A stretch of 64,000 nt of DNA. It comes from Gambelia wislizenii (taxonomy: Eukaryota > Chordata > Lepidosauria > Squamata > Crotaphytidae). Shown here in pieces: positions 57,145 through 62,470 of the stretch. Made by a program: the position numbers and the translations under genes. The number at the start of each line of letters is the position of its first letter. Positions within the stretch are counted from its first letter, which is position 1. The DNA is taken from NCBI GenBank assembly GCA_030847615.1, contig JAUMIR010000005.1:243574645-243638644 (forward strand), written 5' to 3'. The notes under the pieces were generated by a model. That model had not been told where the DNA came from. It did no database searches and saw nothing but the letters and a program-made list of their open reading frames with translations.

Positions 57145-59373
57145 CGTATCTTGGCCAGTTTTTAAATTGCTGCCATGAAGACCTTAGCAGGTTTAGAAGA
57201 GTCAGCTTTGATTAAAATCATCATCATGTTCAGTTTAAAAGGTGAAATATGATTATTTTTGTTCTTAGGAAAGGCATCAAAAATCAGTTCTTACCCATAA
57301 CTAAAAGTTGCTTTGCAATGTTGAAACTCTACTTATAGGATCTCAGGTAAAACACTGAGTCTAGAATACATTTCAACACAGCAGGAAAAATAATCTGTCA
57401 AAGGTAGTAGTGGAACATACAGTTAACATAAAGTACCTTTCCAGTCCACTCGACCCCTTTCCAGATGGAGAAATAGACCAGGACCCATGCTAATGCAAGC
57501 GTGCCAGCCAATGGCCAACGAATATTTCCAGGCTCCCCCAGGCCTCCAGAAATTTGGTGCATGTTCCTCCTGCAAGAGAGGGGGGCAGGAAATCATATCA
57601 GCCAAGAGACCACAGGAGGTTACTGATAAATGGGTTGCCAAGAAGTATGAAAAGAAGAAAAAAATAAGACCAGGACAGAGTTCAAGTGGTCCTAACAGAT
57701 GGCTAAAAAATAGGAAACATCCACCCCTTACAACAAAGGGGAATACAGATTTGCATATATTGTGCATATGTTAATTCTTATGTATAGATTCAAAATCAAC
57801 TCAGATAAGCAGATGGGGAAAATCCTGTGCTTCACCAGATCCTTCCCAGCTGAACTCAAGGCTCTGTCATTATCTAAACTGCTGTTGTACTTTGCTACTG
57901 ATTTTATCATGTGCTGTGTTTATCCCCTCCTCCTCCTCCTCCTTTACATCTTTAATGAATTGCACATCACCCAGGGAACAGTGATCTAAAAGTGCAACTG
58001 AGCCAAATAACAGTGTCATGGCCACAGCTACCAGGAAAGCTCACTTAGGGGAGATTATCTTATGTGGTGGAATGCAGCAAAAAACAACATTCCAAATTGC
58101 GCCAGAAGAATGGGAGGAGAACAGGAAGGGTGACATTACCAGACACCGCGTCCTTCTGCCTGTCCTGAGGGTGTAGCGCTGTTGCGGATGAGGCTTCCAT
58201 TTTTTTATTGATGGGGACAAGTCACCAATAAAAAGGGACACCTTAATGATGGCCGTGCTATGCCCCTGGGACACAGGAGGACATTGTTGTCATCTGATAA
58301 TGTTGGGGCTCCTGTTATTCTAGTGATCCTCAGATGTGGTTTTTGCCGTGTCTGATAATCTCCATAAACAAGACAAGAGAAAAGAGAGAAAGGCTGACCA
58401 TGCTGGCTGGGAGATTCTGGGGGATTGGATTCTGAAAATGGAATATTTCCAAACTTTGTCCCAGGGTGTCAAAGCACTGGTAGGAGCTTTGGGGCTCTTT
58501 CACACTACAATATTATAGCACTATGAATCTACTTTAACTGCTATTGCTCCATTCAATGGAGTCCTGGGATTTCCTGTTTAGGGAGGCTCAAATAGAAGGC
58601 TCTAGAGCCCACCAAACTACAAGCCCCAGGATTCCATAAGAGATGTTAAAGCAGGAACACAGCACTATAAATGTGTAGTGTGAAGAGGCCCAAGGTATCT
58701 GAATGGCTCACTAAACCCATTTCCCACTTGGCTCAAAGCTACCACCCCAGCCAGAAATGCAGACTGGGGAAAACACACTCCCCAAACATTGACACTATAT
58801 ACTCCCACCACTACCTTCAAAAAAGAATTTCTGGTTTCAGAATGTGGAACTTTCCTATCTGTCCTATCACAAATACAGAATGGGCCCTTGATATCTGCTG
58901 GGGTTTGATTCCAGGACCCCCAATGGACGCCTAAATCTGTAGATGCTCAAGTCCCATTATATACAACGGCATGGTAAAATGGCACCCTTATATAAAATGG
59001 TGAAGAGCAAGGTTTGCTTTCTGGATTTTTTTAAAAAAAATATTTTCAGCCCATGGATGGTTGAATCCATGGATAAATAAATATGTGGATATGGAGTGCT
59101 GACTGTACTGTGTTGAAAGGCGGACGATGTAATGACTTTCCTAGAGAAGATAAAGGGAAAGATCCCACCACTATACCCTCTCTTCCCTTCCTACCCAGTC
59201 CAGCCCCTGTACTGATGAGATGACCCCATTCATGGCAAAACCTGACTTAGGCTGGAGACGTACTCCCAGAACTCAGTCACAGCGCTGGTCAGGTTGGTGG
59301 TGTCATTCAAGGAATAATTAGAGAAGCATCGGTCTGTATTCCAGGAGTTTCCACAATTCTGCCAGGGCAGGTT
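25075..59373 (-). CDS. SLC6A1L: SLC6A1-like (GAT1-type) sodium/chloride-dependent GABA transporter gene, partial: ten exons seen
   Basis: Predicted plasma-membrane carrier that couples GABA uptake to sodium and chloride entry. Ten exons (59264-59373, 57437-57569, 55668-55802, 53433-53536, 39709-39833, 35815-35927, 28917-29048, 27223-27325, 26540-26640, 25075-25242) join in frame to 1,224 bases, 408 codons, no stop. Every intron is GT-AG and sits where GAT1 introns sit. Domains run from extracellular loop 2 to TM12. GAT1-type marks are [10 protein letters not shown] in TM6 and GLDSQFCTVEG across TM8; other GABA carriers read QFVC there. By recall roughly 320 of 408 residues match human GAT1, which suggests a paralogue (SLC6A1-like) and not SLC6A1 itself. 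TM1-TM3 exons are not in the window; the final coding exon was not found. Nothing looks decayed, so the gene is probably functional. Regulation is not visible. It could still be a fast-evolving SLC6A1; synteny and a tree would settle it. Confidence 0.9.
25243..26539 (-). other. Intron between TM11 and TM12 exons
   Basis: 1,297-bp GT-AG intron. Contains C-tracts (about 25,407-25,419), a T-run near 26,300 and a P2-type palindromic MITE at about 26,325-26,530 (ATCTTGTGAAATCTTGTAGTTT...CTACAAATCCCAGAATCCGATAGGATGCAACCATGG). Confidence 0.8.
26540..26640 (-). CDS. SLC6A1L: SLC6A1-like exon: TM11
   Basis: 101 bases: two complete the Gly codon, then 33 codons from [13 protein letters not shown] to TM11 ([15 protein letters not shown]). 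Acceptor tttcag, donor gtaaga. The second most divergent stretch: 12 of 33 residues differ from recalled human GAT1, mostly in the hydrophobic helix and the cytoplasmic turn. Confidence 0.94.
26745..26812 (+). mobile_element. CR1 tail
   Basis: In the intron between the TM10 and TM11 exons: GGCAGGGGTTTGGTCTAGATGACCC, TTACAATTCTATGATTCTATGC, the CR1 octamer end. Confidence 0.8.
27223..27325 (-). CDS. SLC6A1L: SLC6A1-like exon: TM10
   Basis: 103 bases, 34 codons plus the first base of Gly. It encodes [16 protein letters not shown], a highly conserved SLC6 stretch, then [16 protein letters not shown] of TM10. Acceptor cctcag, donor gtatgt. Four changes of 35 from recalled human GAT1. Confidence 0.95.
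27903..28147. mobile_element. Inverted-repeat element, 245 bp
   Basis: In the intron between the TM9 and TM10 exons. CCTTCTTATGCCACAGTTCTGATTAGGA (left, ending 27,962) pairs exactly with TCCTAATCAGAACTGTGGCATAAGAAGG (right, starting 28,088). Arms are about 60 bp with a 125-base loop. Looks like a MITE; the class is unknown and no second copy was seen. Confidence 0.8.
28917..29048 (-). CDS. SLC6A1L: SLC6A1-like exon: rest of TM8, TM9
   Basis: 132 bases, 44 codons, phase 0 (acceptor ctgaag, donor gtaaac). It opens [11 protein letters not shown], the GAT1-specific version of this TM8 segment, and continues through [12 protein letters not shown] into TM9 ([19 protein letters not shown]). Nine differences from recalled human GAT1, mostly in the cytoplasmic turn. 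Confidence 0.95.
29283..29400. mobile_element. Short palindromic MITE
   Basis: GGCCCTCCAGATGTTGTTGAACTG at the left and CAGTCCAACAACATCTGGAGCAT at the right, a frequent reptile hAT-like signature; related relics near 27,520-27,800. Confidence 0.7.
30446..30988. mobile_element. GATTATCAGA-ended DNA transposon
   Basis: GATTATCAGATGTGCCAGAA at the left, GGATAATCTGATAAC at the right. Shares TTTTGGTGCCGGCATTGCCGGTGTCTGAAACCTC, ACCAGGTAGGCTACTCT and CAGGAAGTGAACAGAG with 44,013-44,510. Confidence 0.7.
31080..31735 (+). mobile_element. MITE of the TGTCTAGA-TGG family, copy C
   Basis: GGGTTGTCCAAACAATGGAAAAACTCCTCACAGAATG to GGGCTTGTATAGACAAGCCC. Contains CGGATTGGCCGGATGAGTGCAGGGGGCGG, the CCAAT plus GC-rich module, and a GC-rich 3' half. 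Confidence 0.8.
31736..33356. other. Intronic sequence, no gene recognised
   Basis: Part of the intron between the TM8 and TM9 exons. AT-rich with no clear repeat; (A)GTAAATC-type low complexity only. Confidence 0.5.
33357..33692 (-). other. Unrecognised open frame, 111 codons
   Basis: Open frame within the intron, same strand as the transporter. Features visible: four cysteines in the middle (DICSS, PDCTG, HFCPH), one sequon (NKT), and a hydrophobic stretch [18 protein letters not shown] near the C-terminal end. There is no start context or family match that I recognise. It could be a decayed retro-copy or chance. Confidence 0.2.
33952..33990. repeat. (CTAT)n microsatellite
   Basis: About ten CTAT units. 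Confidence 0.95.
33992..34275 (+). repeat. Dispersed or duplicated segment, copy 1
   Basis: CACTACTAGAATGCCACTGATGATGAAATTCAA, ATCACAGAGTGCT, AGTTCT..TACAGACTT, CAACTCTCAGAA and CATAATGAGCTCTA.CCTGGGTTT all recur in order at 36,645-36,925. The two lie on opposite sides of the TM8 exon. Confidence 0.7.
34868..35700 (-). mobile_element. CR1 3' fragment split by a later insertion
   Basis: 34,868-34,986 (ATAGAATCAAAGACTCATAAAACGACAGAGTTGGAAG, CCAACCCCCTGCCATGCAG) and 35,462-35,700 (CTCTGTTTAAAAACCTCCAAAGAAGGAGACTCCACCACGCTCC, TTTAAACATGGCTATCATG) are one CR1 copy on the minus strand, separated by 34,987-35,448. Confidence 0.88.
34987..35448 (+). mobile_element. 462-bp retroelement insertion, possibly Penelope-like
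   Basis: Flanked by a 13-bp duplication AGATGGCCATCCA (34,974-34,986 and 35,449-35,461) inside CR1. Near the 5' end is CTGAAGA (35,019-35,025)...GAAAC (35,034-35,038), the layout of a minimal hammerhead-ribozyme core as found in Penelope-like retroelements of amphibians and others. Toward the 3' end AATAAACTTG could be a polyadenylation signal. No coding sequence recognised. Class is inference. Confidence 0.55.
35815..35927 (-). CDS. SLC6A1L: SLC6A1-like exon: extracellular loop 4 and TM8
   Basis: 113 bases with acceptor ctgcag and donor gtaaga. Two bases complete Gly, then [16 protein letters not shown] (loop 4) and the start of TM8, ending LGLDSQ. The Asp-Ser pair matches the Na2-site residues Asp395/Ser396 of GAT1, so sodium coordination is intact. 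Confidence 0.95.
36029..36430. mobile_element. Palindromic MITE, P2 type, with a nested hAT MITE
   Basis: TTCCACTTTAATTGCCATGGCAATATCC...TGCAAATTCCAGGA and TTCTAGGATTCCATAGGATGTTGCCATTGCAGTTAAAGTG...AGTGTAGTGTGATAAGG are its two halves; 36,163-36,364 interrupts it. Confidence 0.85.
36163..36364. mobile_element. 202-bp hAT MITE with 8-bp target duplication
   Basis: CAGTTACATCACTAGGGTTGGTGTCACCC to ACCCTTGTAACGCCACTG are the inverted ends. The flanking duplication is TTCCAGGA/TTCTAGGA (7 of 8). GGTGTCAC occurs several times inside. Confidence 0.88.
36645..36925 (+). repeat. Dispersed or duplicated segment, copy 2
   Basis: Matches 33,992-34,275 in the same orientation: CACTACTAGAAGAGCACTGACCATGGAATTCAAATTG, ATCACAGAGTGCTCC, CCAGTTCTTGCACGGAGTT, CATAATGAGCTCTAACCTGGGTTTGGTCAG. 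Confidence 0.7.
37231..37733 (-). mobile_element. hAT-type element, copy 3 (503-bp deletion derivative)
   Basis: CAGGGCCGGTTTAACC at the left and CTTAAACCGGCCCTG at the right, with a perfect 8-bp duplication GCTGGCAA (37,223-37,230 and 37,734-37,741). Same family as 11,337 and 17,813, inverted, lacking the nested elements. Contains a (GAAAGA)n run (about 37,430-37,500) and a (CTTT)n run (about 37,613-37,655). Confidence 0.95.
37945..38170 (+). mobile_element. tRNA-derived SINE
   Basis: GTGGGGTAGTAGTTTATACATTGGACTAGG head, GTTCAAATCTCC, CCTTGGGTAAGTCACATTCTCCCAGCC, AATCTTGCCCAGAAAA, and the tail GGAAATGACTTGAATGTACACAACAATAACAAC. Confidence 0.88.
38575..38690. repeat. Dispersed repeat R4, copy 4
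   Basis: ATTGTATCAACTGTTGAATGATAAGTCAACACATAAGTAAATCCCATGGGTTCAAC...GGAACTACCATTAGGATTCAAG; the best preserved copy. Confidence 0.6.
39277..39500 (+). mobile_element. tRNA-derived SINE, nearly full length
   Basis: TGTGGTGTAGTAGTTGAAGCATTGG head, CAGGGTTTGAATC, CCTTGGGCAAGCCACACTCTCTCAGTCTC, and the tail TTGGAGATGACTTGAAGGCACACAACAACAA. Confidence 0.9.
39709..39833 (-). CDS. SLC6A1L: SLC6A1-like exon: TM7
   Basis: 125 bases; starts with the last base of the Arg codon, then [18 protein letters not shown] and the TM7 hallmark [10 protein letters not shown], ending AELASS plus one base of Gly. Acceptor ttccag, donor gtatag. Two cysteines recalled in human GAT1 (CCINSC) are Gly and Ser here. It is separated from the TM6 exon by the largest intron seen, 13.6 kb. 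Confidence 0.95.
42178..42765 (+). mobile_element. MITE of the TGTCTAGA-TGG family, copy D, inside BovB
   Basis: ATTGTCTACATGGTAAAAATACTCCTCACAGAATTC to TGCAAATTGGCAGTAATGCATAGG. Contains GACAACCAATTCGATTTGC and CTGATTGGTCAAACATGC. Confidence 0.82.
44013..44510. mobile_element. GATTATCAGA-type DNA transposon inside BovB
   Basis: TTAGATGATGTCATCCTTTTG at the left to GGTGGTTTGATAAAGTCC at the right. The body is shared with 30,446-30,988 (TGTGCCAGTATTGCTGGCGTTTGAAACCTCGC, ATCAGGTAGGGGATGCTCT, CAGGAAGTAAACAGAG). Confidence 0.7.
45424..45571 (+). mobile_element. 3' part of a CCCTCCAAC-ended DNA transposon
   Basis: GGAGAGGGGAGAAAAACTGGCACATTTTAAAAAC...GGGTAGTCCCCGCCAAATAAGGACAGTTGGAGGGTAC is the right terminus of the family. 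It directly abuts the SINE at 45,572. Confidence 0.75.
45572..45770 (+). mobile_element. tRNA-derived SINE
   Basis: GTGTTGTAGTATGACTCTGGGAGACCAGTTTGAATCC, GGCAAGTCACACTCTCTCAGCC, AATCTTGCCAAGAACAG, and the tail TTGGAATTGGCTTTAAGGCATATAGCAATAAC. Confidence 0.85.
46170..46490 (+). mobile_element. LINE 3' end (L2/CR1-like)
   Basis: GGCTTTCTCTGTATTAGGACTTTGATTATGCAACTCCCTCCCAAGG encodes the worn C-terminus typical of L2-like elements, followed by a T-rich 3' UTR ending GGTGGGGGGAAATGATAAATAAATA. Confidence 0.6.
46491..47647. other. Intronic sequence, no gene recognised
   Basis: AT-rich intron sequence without a clear repeat assignment. Confidence 0.5.
47648..48436 (+). mobile_element. MITE of the TGTCTAGA-TGG family, copy E, with a nested CR1 tail
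   Basis: GGGGTTGTCTAGATGGTGAAAAAACTC at the left, TTGCCTCATATAGACAGCC at the right; the best preserved termini of the family. A CR1 tail (48,241-48,362, ending CAATTCTATGATTCTATGAT) is inserted near the 3' end. CAACCAATTCGCTTC and CTGATTGGTAAGACATG are both present. Confidence 0.88.
48440..48830 (+). mobile_element. LINE coding remnant (L2-like)
   Basis: GGTTCAGTTGATCCAGAATGCAAAAGCAAGGAAGCTAGC encodes the LQLIQNAAARL-type segment, and TTTTGGTACAGTTCACTCC resembles the WN.LP-type end. Broken. Confidence 0.5.
49203..49445 (+). mobile_element. SINE-like repeat
   Basis: GAGCCCTGGTGGTGCATTGGTTAAATGCCAGTACTGCAAGCC resembles the tRNA-related head of a second lizard SINE. The 3' part GTAAGCCACTCTGGGAGCCTTTGTGGCTGAAGAGCAGGGTAAAAATA is the common LINE-derived tail. 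Confidence 0.65.
49463..50072 (+). mobile_element. MITE of the TGTCTAGA-TGG family, copy F
   Basis: GATGATGAAAATACTCCTCACAGAATGCGACTAG to ATCTTCTCATCTAGACAAC. Contains GACATCCAATTCGGG and GTGGATTGGTCGACTATGCGGGTGCTGG. Confidence 0.85.
50073..51072. other. Intronic sequence, no gene recognised
   Basis: No clear repeat or exon; contains repeated TGCA/TGCAT steps near 50,890-51,040 (CATATGCAGCCGCACATGC, GCACTGCATGCATAATGCC). Confidence 0.5.
51073..52023 (+). mobile_element. Candidate long terminal repeat (951 bp)
   Basis: Starts TGTGATGTCA and ends TGACATCACA, perfect 10-bp inverted termini of the TG...CA type. CCAATAAAACC (about 51,870) is a likely polyadenylation signal, and the following TGGAGTCC is 2 bases beyond the right end, where a primer-binding site would start. 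No matching second LTR or 5-bp target duplication was found. Old retroelement relic without proteins in the window. Confidence 0.6.
52024..52745 (+). mobile_element. Possible leader region behind the LTR
   Basis: AG then TGGAGTCCAAAAGCACC, followed by non-coding sequence with GGTGGCAGTGGAGG and ACATTGGTGGTAGAG phrases resembling 24,010-24,075. No gag or pol reading is recognisable. Confidence 0.35.
52746..53432. other. Intronic sequence, no gene recognised
   Basis: Immediately 3' (gene sense) of the TM6 exon; contains a CT/T-rich run at 53,300-53,322 and a relic TGTGTGGGACTACAACCCCTATCATCCCCAG. Confidence 0.5.
53433..53536 (-). CDS. SLC6A1L: SLC6A1-like exon: TM6 substrate and ion site
   Basis: 104 bases between acceptor ttacag and donor gttggt. 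It encodes [19 protein letters not shown], the partly unwound TM6 whose FFSYG segment binds substrate and Na1/chloride in the family (Phe294/Ser295 region of GAT1). It is the best conserved exon, with only three conservative changes in 35 by recall. It ends two bases into an Arg codon that the next exon completes (TAC AG|A). Confidence 0.96.
53886..54214 (+). mobile_element. CCCTCCAAC-ended DNA transposon, 329 bp
   Basis: CATACCCTCCAACATTTCACAGATGAAAACCAGGACATATG at the left and GGGACTGTGAAATCTGGACAGCTGGAAGGCATG at the right, so both termini are present. In the intron between the TM5 and TM6 exons. Confidence 0.85.
54606..55449 (+). mobile_element. MITE of the TGTCTAGA-TGG family, copy G, GC-rich
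   Basis: GGGTCGTCTACACGGCAAAAAC at the left; ends near ACAAAATCGTGTAAAC. GCGATTGGTCAGACCTCAGAGGGGGTGGGCTTGC is the CCAAT/GC-rich module. The 3' half (about 54,900-55,390) is Pro/Ala/Gly-coding by base composition only, giving long spurious open frames. Confidence 0.7.
55668..55802 (-). CDS. SLC6A1L: SLC6A1-like exon: TM5 and start of loop 3
   Basis: 135 bases, 45 codons, phase 0 at both ends (acceptor ctctag, donor gtttgt). [10 protein letters not shown] leads into TM5, followed by the strongly conserved SLC6 stretch [11 protein letters not shown] and [10 protein letters not shown] of the TM5-TM6 connector. About 7 differences from recalled human GAT1. Confidence 0.95.
56005..56850. repeat. 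Degenerate GTATTTG(R)TAG-type array interrupted by a palindrome
   Basis: At 56,005-56,245 and 56,765-56,850, short phrases such as CAGTATCTGGTAAGT, GATATTTGCTAGTCAGTA, GATAGTATTTACTAGGTAACAGT and CAGTATTTGGCAGCAG recur about every 20-35 bases. The middle is occupied by 56,333-56,611. Confidence 0.55.
56333..56611. mobile_element. Palindromic element, about 279 bp
   Basis: ACTTACTGTACAGCCTCTGAAGCTTC at the left pairs with GAGCTTCAAAGGTTGTACAGTAAGT at the right; GATGCAAAATGATTACATCAGCACTGAGA pairs with TCTCAGCATTGCTGTAATCATTTTGCATC at the centre (about 56,472). A likely MITE in the intron between the TM4 and TM5 exons. Confidence 0.8.
57114..57146. repeat. (CAA)n microsatellite
   Basis: Eleven or so CAA units. 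Confidence 0.95.
57437..57569 (-). CDS. SLC6A1L: SLC6A1-like exon: end of loop 2 and TM4
   Basis: Acceptor ttgcag and donor gtactt bound 133 bases: one base finishing the Glu codon, then 44 codons beginning RNMHQ and ending VEWTGK. The hydrophobic run from WPLAG to SIWKGV is TM4. RNMHQ and the WKGV...WTGK end are typical of GAT1. Confidence 0.94.
58037..58364. mobile_element. GGAGATTATC-ended DNA transposon, about 328 bp
   Basis: GGGGAGATTATCTTATGTGG at the left, GTGTCTGATAATCTCC at the right. Internal TTTTTTATTGATGGGGACAAGTC.CCAATAAAAAGGG is locally self-complementary. Confidence 0.7.
58494..58690. mobile_element. Palindromic MITE, P2 type
   Basis: TTTCACACTACAATATTATAGCACTATGAATCTACTTTAACTGC at the left; CCAGGATTCCATAAGAGATGTTAAAGCAGGAACACAGCACTATAAATGTGTAGTGTGAAGAGG at the right. 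Confidence 0.85.
58876..59105. mobile_element. Tigger-like MITE with TA target duplication
   Basis: 230 bp from CAGAATGGGCCCTTGATATC to GTGCTGACTG between TA dinucleotides. Same length and content as 3,774-4,003, inverted (GGGGTTTGATTCCAGGACCCCC, CAAGTCCCATTATATAC). About 160 bp downstream (gene sense) of the loop-2 exon. Confidence 0.85.
59264..59373 (-). CDS. SLC6A1L: SLC6A1-like exon: extracellular loop 2
   Basis: Acceptor ccctag, then an exon starting Asn-Leu-Pro-Trp (NLPW) and ending TGG GA before donor gtacgt; 36 codons plus two bases. It carries the loop-2 disulphide cysteines (QNC...DRC) and three N-glycosylation sequons (NYS, NDT, NLT), in the same places as the three known in GAT1. 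This is the most divergent extracellular exon, with about 10 of 37 changes against recalled human GAT1. The split Glu codon is completed by the next exon. Confidence 0.93.
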
Positions 59374-59636
59374 CTAGGGGAGAAAAGGTGTTGACAGTAG
59401 AGTTAACCTTGAGTTTCTCATGCACTTGTCGAAGATATGGGGGCTCTGCCATCATCACAACACTAGACACTATGAGTCAAGGACTCACAGACCTGCAGTT
59501 TTGTTGGTCGTGCTCAAAAATTCATAACTCAACCGAACCACTATTTTGTAGTACAATTCTATGCATGTCTATTCAGAAGCAATTCCACTCAATTGAGTAA
59601 CAGTTACTACAATGTAAGGATACACAGGGCCACCAT

Positions 59637-60016
59637 GCCTTCCAACGGTTTCAATTTGGCAGGGCCAATCCCAATGAATCCTCTGTCATCCTACTTCTTG
59701 AGCTGCTTTTAAAAACATCCCAGTTTCTCTCTCCTTCTTCTCCTGCTTTCTCCTTTTGTCTTCAGTTTATTTCAGCTGCTGTAAATTGAGTTCAAATGCA
59801 AAAGTAGTTTGCACTCAGTTAACTCAGCAGTGGAGGAGAGGAGAGGAGGGGCAGAATCTTGACCTTCCCAGGAAGCTCAGGTAAAAAACACAAACTACTA
59901 CAGCCTCTCCTAACTTCTCTGTTCTTCCTTATTAATTACTTTTGCCATCTTGACCACACTCCAATATTTCCTGGCCACATGCATCCTGGTTTTCATCCAT
60001 GAAATGTTGGAGGTTA
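59637..60016 (-). mobile_element. CCCTCCAAC-ended DNA transposon (inverted)
   Basis: CCTTCCAACGGTTTCAATTTGGCAGGG to TTTTCATCCATGAAATGTTGGAGGTTATG, the family read on the other strand, with TTATTAATTACTTTTGCCATCTTGACCACACTCC inside. Confidence 0.8.
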
Positions 60017-60099
60017 TGAGCCACTGAACACAGGTTGAGGCCTCAATGCATTTTCCCCCAGGTAGGTTCCCCAGCTGTTTTCCAGAAGGAAATCTGTGC

Positions 60100-60256
60100 A
60101 GCTTACCTAGGACTTTTTCGGACGAAGAAAAATAACGCAAGCAGCCTCTCCAGTTTGCGAGGCTGCTGCGCTGCAAAGCGCCCCTTTCGTATGACGCTCG
60201 CCCCTGCTGGTACTGTTGCGGTACCGCAGGGAGAGCTGAGCGTCATATTTCATTGA
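60100..60256. repeat. GC-rich segment with nested hairpins
   Basis: CTTTTTCGGACGAAG, a hairpin GCAGCCTC/GAGGCTGC (60,141-60,166), and GACGCTC...GAGCGTC followed by ATATTTCA. Shares CTTTTTCGGACGA and GCGTCATATTTCA with the 333-bp palindrome at 14,073, so probably a related element. Confidence 0.6.
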
Positions 60257-60473
60257 TTTTTACTCACGATCAACTCTGGTACCTGGAGCCTGGCTCAGCC
60301 AGAGGCAGAAGGACATTCCTCCTTTGCTTCTATGGTCAGGCCACTTCAGGAGCAACTTTTGAGGAGTCTGTCTTCTGGATTCCTTTTCTGACTCGCCCAA
60401 TGGTGATTTTGCATGTCATCATTATTTTCTTTAAACTGTACTGATTTCAATGAATGACAACAATAGATACATA

Positions 60474-61163
60474 CTGTCCAGCATTTCACAGATGAAAATC
60501 AGGACGTGCCTGGCCAAGGAACATCAGAGTGTAGTCAAGATGGCATAGAAATGTTTTCCCCTGCTGCTGGAAGGAGAGAAAGGATGGGCCATCCTGGCCT
60601 GTCTGGCGAGGGAGTACCAAAGTATGGGAGCAGCCATCAAGAAGGCCCTCTCCCTTGTTCCTGCTGAACGAACATGAGAAGGTGGTGGGACAGACAGAAG
60701 GGCTTCTCCAGATGATCTTTAAGCTCCACTGGCCTCATACAGAAAGATATGGTCCTTCAAATAACCTGGACTCAAGCCGTATAGGGCTTTATAGGTCAAA
60801 ACCAGCACTTTGAATTGTGCCCGGAAACAAACCAGCAGCCAATGGAGCTGTTGCAACAAAGGAGTTGTGTGCTCCCTGTAGCTAGCCTCATAATGTGATT
60901 AATGATGAAGAACAGACAAGCTAGGGGATGCTGCAGCAGTTTGCTTCTGCCTGACCCTACTGGGAAGGGCAAGGTTCCATCCCTCCTCTCCCCACTCCCC
61001 TTGTGAGTTAATTGAGTGCAAACTGCTTTGACATTTTGAATTCAGATTGCAGCAATTGCAATTGCAAGGGAGGAAAACTGTGGCATTTTAAAAGGGGCTG
61101 AAATAGTTGGACTACAGAAGATTAATTTGGGCTGTCCCTGCCAAACTAGGACAGTTGGAGGGT
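60474..61163 (+). mobile_element. CCCTCCAAC-ended DNA transposon split by a LINE fragment
   Basis: CATACTGTCCAGCATTTCACAGATGAAAATCAGGAC at the left, GGGCTGTCCCTGCCAAACTAGGACAGTTGGAGGGTATG at the right. 60,555-60,893 interrupts it with an inverted LINE remnant (GCCGTATAGGGCTTTATAGGTCAAAACCAGCACTTTGAATTG). Confidence 0.8.
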
Positions 61164-61639
61164 ATGCAGCCAGCTAATGATACTACGAAGAAAGACAAAA
61201 ATGTATGCAACATAGTTGGGCCCCGGGCCTCCCTCTGGACCACTAGGCCCTGGTAATTTATTTCCTCCGCCTCTCATTGGCCCGGAGTATGCATAGGATG
61301 GCAACCTCAGATTGTCAAATAAAGCAGTTCTCATTTACGTGCAATGCAATCCTGCAGAAATCCCTCTTCTGGGAAAAGTTATGTGCTTGCTTCTCAGCTC
61401 TCAGAATTGCCCAGCTACTATGTCCAGTGGCCATGCAAGCTATGAAGTGGCCATGCTGGCTGGGTATAATGGGAGGAGTGATCCAAAAAGGTTTTTTTTC
61501 CCTAAGCATTGAAACAGAATAATTATAATTTCAAGTTCTTGGCTTCTTTTCTGTTTCACCCTAAACAAGGGCTTCCTTTATAAGATGCTATGTCTGTCCT
61601 CTGGTAGGAGTTAGAGAACTCCTCTTTAATGTTATGAAA

Positions 61640-62470
61640 TGTATTATTATTATTATTATTATTATCATCATCATCATCTTACCCACCTATGGATCAAAAT
61701 GGAGAACAACAGATTAAAAAGCAGCAACAAATAGACCCATAATGCAGTTGAAAACATGAACACCAATTAAAAATACGTAATCAGTTAAAAAGCATACATA
61801 TTAAAAACTGTCAATTCATAATTTAAAAACCATCTGGATAGGCATGTTGGAAGAGATTGGTCTTTAATGCTATTTTAAACTCAGACAGTGTGTCCAGCTG
61901 TCAAATCTCTTCCGGCAAGTCATTTCACAATTTGGGGGTGAGTGAAGAAAAAGTTCTCTGGTTAACCGTTGCTATCCGAGTCCTGGCTGACTGAAGTAAA
62001 TGTTCACCAGAAGAGTGTATGGGGTGGATTACATAGGAGAAGGAAATCCCATAGGTAACCTCGACCCAAACCATGTAGAGCTTTAAAGGTAATAACCAAC
62101 ACTTTGTACCTTACCCAGAAACTAATTGGCAGCCAGTGAAGTGATTTCAATATAGGTGTAATATCATAACTAGAAACCAAACTGGCTGCCATGCTTTGCA
62201 CTAATGGAAGTTTCCAAATTTGGTACAAAGGTAGTCCAATGTAAAGCACATTGCAGAAGGCCAACCTTGAGGTTAACAGTGCATGAACTATCATCTTTAG
62301 GTCCTCCAGTTCTAGGAAGGGGCACAGCTGGCATATCAGCCAAAGCTGATGATAAGCACTCCTGGCTGTGGTATCTATCTGAGCTATCATTTGGAGCAGC
62401 AGATTATGACAATGCCTTGATTCCCCCCCCCCCCAATAATCCAAAGCAACCTCATGAAACATGTTATATG
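61640..62470 (-). mobile_element. L2-like LINE, 3' part
   Basis: On the minus strand a frame near 62,400-62,030 carries reverse-transcriptase C-terminal features (LEDLKMIVHALLTSRLAFCNVLY, LKSLHWLPISFWVRYKVL, TFKALHGLGRGYL). The 3' UTR runs to an (ATT)n/(ATC)n tail at 61,640-61,678. The frame is broken at the 5' side. Confidence 0.8.
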
